Source of the DNA: Chloroflexota bacterium
Lineage (GTDB): Bacteria > Chloroflexota > Dehalococcoidia > JACPPY01
Reading direction: 5' to 3'
NCBI GenBank assembly: GCA_016189825.1
Contig: JACPRR010000234.1
Span: 1 to 6,921, forward strand
Length of the DNA: 6,921 bases
The position numbers and the translations under genes are program-made. The notes beneath the pieces were generated by a model. It searched no databases, was not told the DNA's origin, and saw only the letters and a program-made list of their open reading frames with translations. This document shows positions 1 through 5,981 of the stretch, one piece after another (the stretch's first letter is position 1; each line of letters opens with the position of its first letter).

Positions 1-25
1 CACGGACCCCAGGGAGGTCATGTAG
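1..25 (+). CDS. C-terminal end of aconitase/3-isopropylmalate dehydratase family large subunit (partial)
   Basis: Read in the frame that starts at base 2, the window opens with codons for T-D-P-R-E-V-M followed by TAG at 23-25. A tail of the form (G)xITDPRE(V/Y)(L/M) is the usual C-terminus of LeuC/HacA-type large subunits, which carry the [4Fe-4S] cluster and most of the active site. The next gene encodes the matching small subunit and starts inside this stop codon (TAGTG), which supports the reading. Only seven residues are visible, so the call rests on this short tail and on context. The rest of the gene, and probably the operon promoter, lie upstream of the window. Confidence 0.72.
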
Positions 26-519
26 TGCTTCGAGGCAGGGCGTTCAAGTTCGGAAATGACATCTCGACAGACCTGATCGTCCCCGGGAGGCTTGCCCATC
101 TGCGCAGCAACCTGCCGGAACTGGCCAAGCATGTTTTGGAGGATGCTGACCAAACGTTCGCATCCAGGGTCAGGCCCGGTGACTTCGTTGTCGGCGGCAG
201 CAACTTCGGCCTGGGTTCGAGCCGCGAGCATGCCCCACTGGTGATCAAGATGGCGGGAGTTAGCGCGGTCCTGGCCAAGTCTGCCGCACGCATCTTCTTC
301 CGGAATGCAATCAACCAGGGATTGCCAGTGCTCATCTGCGATACCGATGCAATCGACGATGGCGACCAGATCGAGGTCGATCTTAGCGCCGGCACAGTGC
401 GAGACCTCACCAATGGCATTGTGTTAACATTTGGAAAAATCCCGGCGGTCATGCTACGTATTCTGAGCGAGGGCGGGCTCATTCCTTACGTGAAAAAGTA
501 CGGCGACATAAGAGTGTGA
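25..519 (+). CDS. Aconitase/homoaconitase/3-isopropylmalate dehydratase small subunit (LeuD/HacB family), probable aconitase small subunit
   Basis: This 164-residue protein is the swivel-domain subunit of a two-subunit hydro-lyase, of normal length for the archaeal/HacB-like branch. Visible motifs are the N-terminal KFGNDISTDLIVPGR, the substrate-loop segment HLRS (residues 25-28), and GLGSSREHAP (62-71). In that last motif Ser65 and Arg67 match the catalytic Ser and substrate-binding Arg of aconitase (pig Ser642 and Arg644). The GTG start at 25 overlaps the upstream stop and is preceded by AGGGAGG at 11-17. The family includes isopropylmalate, homoaconitate, citrate and methylcitrate hydratases, and the sequence alone does not settle the substrate. 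The next gene encodes an isocitrate rather than an isopropylmalate dehydrogenase and the other neighbours are TCA enzymes, so I infer citrate-isocitrate isomerisation. An automated pipeline would probably label it leuD. The family call is firm; the substrate is inferred. Confidence 0.88.
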   Translation: MLRGRAFKFGNDISTDLIVPGRLAHLRSNLPELAKHVLEDADQTFASRVRPGDFVVGGSNFGLGSSREHAPLVIKMAGVSAVLAKSAARIFFRNAINQGLPVLICDTDAIDDGDQIEVDLSAGTVRDLTNGIVLTFGKIPAVMLRILSEGGLIPYVKKYGDIRV

Positions 520-566
520 GGCCGCGCCGGTTTTCTCGCTCGTTTTTTCTTTGAGGAGGACTCTTC

Positions 567-1652
567 ATGGCCTACAGGATAACACTGCTGCCCGGCGATG
601 GCGTCGGCCCGGAGGTGACCGATGCTGCAGTCAGGGTGATCGAGGCGACCGGGGTCCCCATACAATGGGCCACCATGACGATAGGGGCCAGGGCGCTTGA
701 GCAGCATGGCACCCCTCTTCCTGACTCCGTAATCGAGTCTATTCGCGAGAACAAGGTGGCGCTCAAGGGGCCTGTGACCACGCCCTTCGCGACCGGGTTC
801 CGCAGCGTCAATGTAGCGTTGCGGCAGGCCCTGGACCTGTACGCCTGCCTGCGGCCGTGCAAGACATTCCCAGGTGCGGCCTCGCTGTATTCGGACGTGG
901 ACCTGGTGATAGTGCGCGAGAACACTGAGGACCTGTATTGCGGCATCGAGTTTGAACGTGGCACGCCAGCGGCCGGGAAGCTCATTAAGTTGATTGCCGA
1001 GTCCGAGGGCAAGGCCGTGCGGGAGGACTCGGGGTTCAGCCTGAAGATGATCTCAGAGTTCGGGACGCGCCGCATTGTGAAGTTCGCCTTTGACTACGCT
1101 CGTGCCTATCGCCGCAAGAAGGTCAGCGCGGTCCACAAGTCCAACATACTGAAGTTCTCTGACGGGCTCTTCTTGAACACCGCTCGAGAGGTCGCGAAGC
1201 GCTATCCAGACGTAGAGTTCGAGGACGTGGCCCTGGACACGGTCTGCATGCGCCTGGTACGGCGTCCTCAGGCGTTTGACATCCTTGTGCTGCCCAACTT
1301 CTACGGGGATTTCATCTCGGAGCTGTGCGCGGGGTTGATTGGCGGATTGGGATTGGCGCCGGGCGCCAACATCGGAGACGCCATTTCCGTCTTCGAGCCG
1401 ACCCATGGCAGTGCTCCCAAGTACGCGGGCCTCAACAAGGTCAACCCGATGGGCATGATGCTTTCCGGCGCGTTGATGTTGCGGCACCTGGGAGAAGTGA
1501 AAGCCGCCAGCAAAATAGAAGGGGCTATCACCGCCGTGGTGAAAGAAGGCAAGTCATTGACTTATGACATGAAGGCTGAGGATGTGGGCGACTCAATCGG
1601 TACCTCCCAAGTTGCAGACGCTGTCATCGAGAAGATGAAGCAGTCCAGATAA
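567..1652 (+). CDS. icd: Isocitrate dehydrogenase (beta-decarboxylating dehydrogenase family), probably NADP-preferring
   Basis: This 361-residue cytosolic enzyme would oxidise and decarboxylate isocitrate to 2-oxoglutarate. Isocitrate rather than isopropylmalate is indicated by RSVNVALRQ (79-87), which places Ser80, Asn82 and Arg86 at the E. coli Icd Ser113, Asn115 and Arg119 positions. Arg96, Arg117, Tyr124, Lys191, Asp224 and Asp248 match the remaining substrate, catalytic and metal residues. The cofactor segment HGSAPKYAG has Lys285 and Tyr286, followed by Val292 and later Tyr333. These match four of the five NADP determinants of E. coli Icd (Lys344, Tyr345, Val351, Tyr391); the fifth, Arg395, is Ala337. 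The second metal-site Asp (E. coli Asp311) is Glu252. The length is that of NAD-type/IDH3-like enzymes and shorter than E. coli Icd (416). The ATG at 567 has a strong AGGAGGA at 554-560. It sits 47 bases after the small-subunit gene and 9 before mdh. Function is secure; the cofactor is inferred. Confidence 0.92.
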   Translation: MAYRITLLPGDGVGPEVTDAAVRVIEATGVPIQWATMTIGARALEQHGTPLPDSVIESIRENKVALKGPVTTPFATGFRSVNVALRQALDLYACLRPCKTFPGAASLYSDVDLVIVRENTEDLYCGIEFERGTPAAGKLIKLIAESEGKAVREDSGFSLKMISEFGTRRIVKFAFDYARAYRRKKVSAVHKSNILKFSDGLFLNTAREVAKRYPDVEFEDVALDTVCMRLVRRPQAFDILVLPNFYGDFISELCAGLIGGLGLAPGANIGDAISVFEPTHGSAPKYAGLNKVNPMGMMLSGALMLRHLGEVKAASKIEGAITAVVKEGKSLTYDMKAEDVGDSIGTSQVADAVIEKMKQSR

Positions 1653-1661
1653 GGAGGCTTT

Positions 1662-2591
1662 ATGAGGCCTAAGGTTACCGTTGTTGGCGCGGGGAATGTG
1701 GGGGCCACCTGTGCCGAGCGGGTGGCCGAAAAGGGCTACGCTGATGTCGTCCTGGTGGACATCGTCGAGGGCCTGCCACAAGGCAAGGCCCTGGACCTGC
1801 TCCAATCCGGTCCTATCGTCGGGTTCGACACCAGCGTGACTGGCTCCAACTCCTATGAGGCGACAGATCACTCCGATATCGTGGTCATCACGTCTGGTGT
1901 CGCGCGCAAGCCGGGAATGAGCCGCGATGACCTTCTGTTGACGAACAAGAAGATCGTACAGGCGGTCACGGAGTCCGTGGTCAGGGTTTCGCCCGACTGC
2001 ATCATAATTGTCGTGACCAATCCGCTCGACGCCATGACGCAATTGGCGCTGCACGCAAGCAGATTCCCAAAGCACAGGGTGATGGGGCAGTCCGGCGTGC
2101 TGGACAGCGCTCGTTTCAGGACTTTCGTGGCAGCGGAGATGGGAGTCTCAGTACATGATGTCTATGCATGCGTCCTGGGCGGGCACGGCGACACCATGGT
2201 GCTCTTGCCACGTTATTCAACGGTCGGTGGGGTGCCGATAACCGAGCTGTTGCCGAAGTCGACCATTGACAGGCTTGTGGCGCGGACTGTGAACGGCGGC
2301 GGCGAAATAGTGGCATTGCTGAAAACCGGCAGCGCATTCTACGCGCCTGGCGCGGCGGCGGCGCAGATGGTTGACGCAATGCTTATGGACCGCAAGAAGA
2401 TACTGCCGTGCGCGACGCTGCTGGAAGGCGAGTATGGCATGACGGGCCTCGTCGTCGGCGTCCCTGTTAGGCTGGGGCGAAAGGGTGTGGAGCAGGTCAT
2501 CGAGCTGAAGCTGACCGCGGAGGAGAGCGCAGCCCTCAGACGGTCCGGTGATGCAGTGAAAGAGTTGCTCTCGGTGATGAAGCTCAATTGA
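1662..2591 (+). CDS. mdh: Malate dehydrogenase (LDH-like type), NAD-dependent
   Basis: This 309-residue protein interconverts malate and oxaloacetate in the cytosol. The Rossmann motif GAGNVG spans residues 9-14, and Asp33 ends beta-2 at the position that binds the adenine ribose and favours NAD. The mobile loop [12 protein letters not shown] has Arg82 at the position that separates malate (Arg) from lactate (Gln) dehydrogenases, and Arg88 as the catalytic-loop arginine. Asn120 lies in VVTNPLD, Asp148 and Arg151 in GVLDSARFR, and the catalytic His175 in GGHGDT. The length is normal for the LDH-like MDH group found in Chloroflexus, Bacillus and many anaerobes. The ATG at 1662 is served by AGGAGG at 1652-1657, whose first base is also the last base of the icd stop codon. 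The 3' end overlaps the fumarase gene by four bases (TTGA). The assignment to malate is firm because Arg82 is present. Confidence 0.95.
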   Translation: MRPKVTVVGAGNVGATCAERVAEKGYADVVLVDIVEGLPQGKALDLLQSGPIVGFDTSVTGSNSYEATDHSDIVVITSGVARKPGMSRDDLLLTNKKIVQAVTESVVRVSPDCIIIVVTNPLDAMTQLALHASRFPKHRVMGQSGVLDSARFRTFVAAEMGVSVHDVYACVLGGHGDTMVLLPRYSTVGGVPITELLPKSTIDRLVARTVNGGGEIVALLKTGSAFYAPGAAAAQMVDAMLMDRKKILPCATLLEGEYGMTGLVVGVPVRLGRKGVEQVIELKLTAEESAALRRSGDAVKELLSVMKLN

Positions 2592-3433
2592 GAGAGATCA
2601 AGGCCGCCGACGTAACGGAAGCAGTAGCGCGCCTGGCCAGGGAAGCCAATCTGTTCCTTGGGGACGATGTCGTACGCGCCCTGGAGAGGGCGACGGAACA
2701 GGAAGAGTCCCCGCTCGGGCGTTGGGTCCTGGAACGCATAATGGAAAACGCGCGGATCTCGCCTGCCGAGTCCATTCCCCTGTGCCAGGACTGCGGTGTG
2801 GCTGTCGTCATGCTCGATGTGGGGCAGGATGTCCACATCGTCGGTGGCGGCCTGACCGCGGCTGTCGAGGAGGGCATCAGAATGGGCTATGAGGAGGGCT
2901 CGCTGCGCAAATCGATGGTGCAGCAGCCTTTTTCGGCAAGGGTGAACACGAAGGACAATACTCCTGCCGTAATCCACACCGAGATCGTTCCCGGAGACAG
3001 GCTCAGGATAGCGGTCATGCCGAAAGGTGGTGGCGCGGAGAACAAGAGCCGCCTTTTTATGCTGACTCCGTCTAAGGGCAGGGAGGGCGTCATCGAGTCA
3101 GTACTGACCGCCGTCGATGAGGCGGGCAGCGATCCGTGTCCGCCGGTCATCGTTGGCGTTGGCATCGGAGGCACCTCGGAAAAGGTGATGATGCTGGCCA
3201 AGAAAGCACTGTTGCGGCCTGTCGGCGCCCCCAATCCTGACGCGGAAGTCGCGGCGCTCGAGCAGGAGCTTCTCAGGCGCGTCAACGACTTGGGCATCGG
3301 CCCGCAGGGCCTGGGTGGGCGAATAACTGCGCTTGCGGTGCACGTGGAAGTCTTTCCCGCTCATATCGCCAGCCTTCCTGTGGGCGTCAACCTTCAGTGC
3401 CATAGTGCCCGCCACAAGGAGGCTGTCCTATGA
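2588..3433 (+). CDS. Class I fumarate hydratase, alpha subunit (N-terminal domain; beta subunit not in window)
   Basis: This 281-residue protein is the alpha subunit of a two-subunit, [4Fe-4S] class I fumarase/tartrate dehydratase, which hydrates fumarate to malate. The likely cluster cysteines are in IPLCQDCG (Cys66, or less likely Cys69), DPCPP (Cys184) and NLQCHSARH (Cys261). Other family segments are [18 protein letters not shown] (147-164) and [11 protein letters not shown] (190-200). The TTG start at 2588 is chosen because translation from it gives MREI..DV.EAVARL..EAN, the usual family N-terminus, and the next ATG would delete about 50 conserved residues. A weak GGTGAT (2573-2578) is the only Shine-Dalgarno-like element, so translation probably depends on coupling through the TTGA overlap with mdh. 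The 3' end overlaps sdhC (ATGA). The beta subunit usually follows directly; here sdhC does, so this subunit lacks its partner locally. Tartrate dehydratase alpha is the alternative, but TCA neighbours favour fumarase. Confidence 0.93.
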   Translation: MREIKAADVTEAVARLAREANLFLGDDVVRALERATEQEESPLGRWVLERIMENARISPAESIPLCQDCGVAVVMLDVGQDVHIVGGGLTAAVEEGIRMGYEEGSLRKSMVQQPFSARVNTKDNTPAVIHTEIVPGDRLRIAVMPKGGGAENKSRLFMLTPSKGREGVIESVLTAVDEAGSDPCPPVIVGVGIGGTSEKVMMLAKKALLRPVGAPNPDAEVAALEQELLRRVNDLGIGPQGLGGRITALAVHVEVFPAHIASLPVGVNLQCHSARHKEAVL

Positions 3434-3804
3434 AAAACTTCGCCAGCGCATATCCGGCCAAGTACAAGGTCGGCATGTGGGCATTTGTGTTGCACAGACT
3501 GACCGGCATCGGGGTGGCCCTCTACCTGGTGGCCCACATGATCGTTATCTCAACGGCGGCGGTATCCGGGACGCTGTCGTTTGATGGTGTCATGGAGACG
3601 CTGCGCCGGCCCTGGGTGATCGCGCTCGAACTGGTGCTGATCGCGGCCGTGCTCTACCATCTGCTTAACGGATTCCGGCTGCTTCTCTTTGATGTCGGGG
3701 TGGGCATCAGGAGCCAGAAGCCCCTGTTCTGGGGTCTGATGGCGGCTGGCGCATTGACCATGGCGTTTGCCACCGCCGCCCTGTGGCCGCTGATGGCCGG
3801 CTGA
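3430..3804 (+). CDS. sdhC: Succinate dehydrogenase cytochrome b556 subunit (membrane anchor SdhC)
   Basis: This 124-residue integral membrane protein is one of two anchors that hold the SdhAB catalytic dimer and form the quinone and heme b sites of complex II. Three hydrophobic helices are visible at about residues 16-40, 62-86 and 99-121. Family motifs are HRLTG (22-26) and YHLLNGFRLLLFD (76-88). His77 lies 11 residues before Asp88, the spacing of the heme ligand His84 and Asp95 in E. coli SdhC. His36 in helix 1 is a further candidate ligand. The start at 3430 overlaps the fumarase stop as ATGA and has AAGGAGG at 3416-3422, so it can be both coupled and independently initiated. The helix 2 region closely resembles that of the next gene product. 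The call as a complex II anchor is firm; which of the two anchors is 'C' is by convention and the HRxTG motif. Confidence 0.92.
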   Translation: MKNFASAYPAKYKVGMWAFVLHRLTGIGVALYLVAHMIVISTAAVSGTLSFDGVMETLRRPWVIALELVLIAAVLYHLLNGFRLLLFDVGVGIRSQKPLFWGLMAAGALTMAFATAALWPLMAG

Positions 3805-3824
3805 AAGCCTGAGGAGAAAGTGAG

Positions 3825-4238
3825 ATGGCAGTAGCTGAACGGTTGAGTGGCATGGCCGGGAGGATAGCTGGAAGACAAGCAGTAGCCGGAACCGGCGCGG
3901 TGTCCTGGCTGATGCAACGAGTGACAGCGGTCCTGGTCGCGGTCTTCATCGGGGTCCACATCTGGGTGTTGCATTTCACACCCGAAGCGACAAGCGGGAG
4001 TCCGGTTACGTTTGAATCAGTGCGGCAAAGGATGGCGTCGCCCTGGTATTTGACGCTCGACTTCCTGCTGCTCGCATCGCTCCTTTACCATGCACTGAAC
4101 GGCGTTCGCGCGGTGCTGCTCGACTGGGGAGTCGGCGCGCGCTCCGAGAAGATGCTCACAGGCATCCTGTTCGCCATAGGGGTTCTTTCATTCGGGTATG
4201 GCGCGTACGCCCTCATACCATTTTTCAGCGGCAAGTAA
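3825..4238 (+). CDS. sdhD: Succinate dehydrogenase membrane anchor subunit (SdhD-like)
   Basis: This 137-residue protein is the second membrane anchor of complex II. After a basic, probably cytoplasmic N-terminus of about 25 residues, three hydrophobic helices lie at about 27-50, 74-98 and 111-134. The motif YHALNGVRAVLLDWG (88-102) places His89 11 residues before Asp100, matching the spacing of the heme ligand His71 and Asp82 in E. coli SdhD. The residue after that Asp is Trp101, where E. coli has the quinone-site Tyr83. Gln31-Arg32-Val-Thr replaces the HRxTG of SdhC, and His45 in helix 1 is a possible extra ligand. The ATG at 3825 has GAGGAG at 3811-3816 and lies 20 bases after sdhC. The protein is alignable with SdhC almost end to end, which suggests an old duplication. 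It could also be annotated as a second cytochrome b556 subunit. Confidence 0.9.
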   Translation: MAVAERLSGMAGRIAGRQAVAGTGAVSWLMQRVTAVLVAVFIGVHIWVLHFTPEATSGSPVTFESVRQRMASPWYLTLDFLLLASLLYHALNGVRAVLLDWGVGARSEKMLTGILFAIGVLSFGYGAYALIPFFSGK

Positions 4239-4243
4239 GCTAT

Positions 4244-4264
4244 TGGGCCGAGCCTGTCGGCCCA
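4244..4264 (+). promoter_or_regulatory. Hairpin in the sdhD-sdhA gap
   Basis: TGGGCCGA (4244-4251) and TCGGCCCA (4257-4264) are perfect reverse complements separated by the five-base loop GCCTG. This 8-bp GC-rich stem starts five bases after the sdhD stop and ends 19 bases before the sdhA start. No run of T follows, so it is a poor intrinsic terminator. It could instead protect or pause the transcript between the membrane-anchor and catalytic genes, adjusting the SdhCD:SdhAB ratio. The pairing is seen directly; the role is inferred. Confidence 0.6.
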
Positions 4265-4286
4265 TGCTCAACAGGAGCAGCATGTG
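4263..4286 (+). promoter_or_regulatory. sdhA ribosome-binding site with competing short hairpins and an ATGTGA start-stop
   Basis: AGGAG at 4273-4277 is the Shine-Dalgarno for the GTG start at 4284 (six-base spacing). It lies inside two mutually exclusive short pairings. TGCTC (4265-4269) with GAGCA (4275-4279) would bury half of the Shine-Dalgarno. CATGCT (4263-4268) with AGCATG (4279-4284) would leave it in the loop but pair the first base of the start codon. An ATG at 4282 is followed at once by TGA (4285-4287), so it cannot encode a protein. The pairings are visible in the sequence; regulatory use is inferred, and stems of 5-6 bp may be weak in the cell. Confidence 0.4.
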
Positions 4287-5981
4287 ATACAACACGATGT
4301 CGTGGTCGTCGGCGGCGGGCTCTCCGGATTGAGGGCGGCGATCGCCGCCCATGACGGAGGCCTTGACGCGGCAGTAATTTCGCAGGTCTACCCGGTGCGC
4401 TCGCATTCGTGTGCGGCACAGGGCGGCATCAACGCGGCGCTGGCGAATGCAGAGGGCTCCCAGGACGACACGCCAGAGCTGCACGCCTATGACACGGTGA
4501 AGGGAAGCGATTTCCTGGCCGACCAGGATGCCGTGGAGACGATGACCAACATGGCGCCCGGGATTATCTATGAGATGGAGCACTGGGGCGTCCCCTTCAG
4601 CCGTTTGGCCTCCGGAAAGATAGCCCAACGGCCGTTCGGCGGAGCGGGATACCCGCGTACCTGCTATGCGGCTGACAAGACCGGCCGCTTCCTTCTCCAT
4701 ACCATGTTCGAACAGGTGCTGAAGCGCGGGATCAAGGTCTATTCCGAGTGGTACATTCTGTCGCTGGTCGTCGACGGCGGGACGTGCCGGGGCGCCGTGG
4801 CGCGGCACATGCCGACGGGCGAACTCCAGGCCTTTTGTGCGAAGGCGGTCGTTTTCGGCACGGGCGGCTACGGCCAGGTGTATGCTCACTCGACCAATAC
4901 TCTGATAAACAGCGGAAGCGGCATGGCCGAGGCCTACCGCGCCGGCGTGCCGTTGAAGGATATGGAGTTTGTCCAATTCCACCCCACGACAATCATCGGA
5001 ACGAACATCCTGATGACAGAGGGGGCCCGCGGGGAAGGCGGCTACCTTGTCAACGCCAAAGGCGATCGTTTCATGAAGAACTATGCGGCAAAGGTGATGG
5101 AGCTTGCTCCCAGGGACATGGTCTCGCGGGCCATCCAGATTGAGATCAACGAAGGCCGGGGGTTCGATAACTCGTACGTGCATCTCGACCTGAGGCATCT
5201 CGGCGCCCAGAAGATACTGGAGCGCCTGCCTGAGATACGCGACCATTGTATCCATTTTCTTGGCATCGATCCCATCAAGTCGCCGATACCGATACAGCCC
5301 GGCCAGCACTATTCCATGGGGGGCATCGACTGCAACGCGGATGGGGAGACGCAAATGCCTGGCCTGTTCGCCGCTGGTGAGTGCTCCTGCGTCAGTGTGC
5401 ACGGGGCAAACCGGCTTGGCGGCAACTCGCTTCTTGAAACGATCGTCTTCGGCAAGCGCGCCGGGGCGAAGCTCGTGCAGTACGTGAAGGGCGGGCAGTT
5501 CCGAGACACGGGAGGTCTGTTCAACGAAGCGGTGCGCGAATCCGAGGCGCGAGTCGAAGCGCTGTTCAGAGGCACTGGCGCGGAGGAGCCGCCGGCAATC
5601 AGAGCCGAGATGAAAGAAGTCATGTTCTCCAAGGTCGGCATTTTCCGCGAAGGGAAGGCGATGAGAGAGGCGCTGGGCAAGGTCAAAGAACTACAGGAAC
5701 GGTGCCGCCGCCTCCGCCCCATCAGGGGCGGCCGGGTATTCAACCTCGATCTGGTCAGGGCGCACGAGCTTCCCGGCATGCTCGATCTCGCCGAGGCCAT
5801 CACTGCCGGGGCGATAGCGCGCGAAGAGAGCCGAGGTTCGCATTCTCGCCTGGACTTCAAGGTGCGCGACGACCTGGGGTGGATGAAGCACACCATGGCC
5901 TATTATTCGCCGTCGGGGCCTGAGCTCAGCTACAAGAACGTGTCCATCACGAAGTGGCAACCTGAGGAGAGGAAGTATTGA
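4284..5981 (+). CDS. sdhA: Succinate dehydrogenase flavoprotein subunit
   Basis: This 565-residue catalytic subunit oxidises succinate to fumarate on the cytoplasmic face of complex II and passes electrons through covalent FAD to SdhB. The dinucleotide motif GGGLSG lies at 10-15. SHSCAAQGG has His41 at the covalent FAD position. Active-site residues match E. coli SdhA: His233 in QFHPT (His242), Thr245-Glu246 in TEGARGEGG (Thr254-Glu255), Arg277 in PRDMVSR (Arg286), His342 in GQHYSMGG (His354) and Arg377 in GANRLGGN (Arg399). Gln46, five residues after the FAD histidine, is the succinate dehydrogenase form (E. coli Gln50); fumarate reductase has Glu49 there. The C-terminus has the expected ESRGSH and WMKHT segments. 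The GTG start at 4284 gives the family N-terminus MIxHDVVVVGGG; the nearby ATG at 4282 is out of frame and stops at once. The last four bases (TTGA) overlap sdhB. Physiological direction remains an inference. Confidence 0.97.
   Translation: MIQHDVVVVGGGLSGLRAAIAAHDGGLDAAVISQVYPVRSHSCAAQGGINAALANAEGSQDDTPELHAYDTVKGSDFLADQDAVETMTNMAPGIIYEMEHWGVPFSRLASGKIAQRPFGGAGYPRTCYAADKTGRFLLHTMFEQVLKRGIKVYSEWYILSLVVDGGTCRGAVARHMPTGELQAFCAKAVVFGTGGYGQVYAHSTNTLINSGSGMAEAYRAGVPLKDMEFVQFHPTTIIGTNILMTEGARGEGGYLVNAKGDRFMKNYAAKVMELAPRDMVSRAIQIEINEGRGFDNSYVHLDLRHLGAQKILERLPEIRDHCIHFLGIDPIKSPIPIQPGQHYSMGGIDCNADGETQMPGLFAAGECSCVSVHGANRLGGNSLLETIVFGKRAGAKLVQYVKGGQFRDTGGLFNEAVRESEARVEALFRGTGAEEPPAIRAEMKEVMFSKVGIFREGKAMREALGKVKELQERCRRLRPIRGGRVFNLDLVRAHELPGMLDLAEAITAGAIAREESRGSHSRLDFKVRDDLGWMKHTMAYYSPSGPELSYKNVSITKWQPEERKY

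Noticed and set aside
520..566. T-rich stretch between the small-subunit gene and icd as a terminator
   Set aside because: There are runs of T (GTTTTC, TTTTTT) but no adequate stem; GGCCGCGCC offers only three base pairs. The block is followed by a good Shine-Dalgarno and the same pathway, so read-through is more likely.
567..1652. 3-isopropylmalate or homoisocitrate dehydrogenase instead of isocitrate dehydrogenase
   Set aside because: The SVNVALRQ segment with Ser80 and Asn82 is the isocitrate-binding form, and the neighbours are TCA enzymes, not leucine or lysine biosynthesis.
4188..5402. 404-codon open frame on the minus strand opposite sdhA
   Set aside because: It lies wholly antisense to a well-supported sdhA, shows no recognisable domain and has the low-complexity R/H/G-rich look of a shadow frame in GC-rich DNA.
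4284..5981. L-aspartate oxidase or fumarate reductase flavoprotein
   Set aside because: The gene sits between two SdhC/D-type anchors and SdhB, keeps the covalent-FAD histidine and has Gln rather than Glu at the flavin-proximal position.
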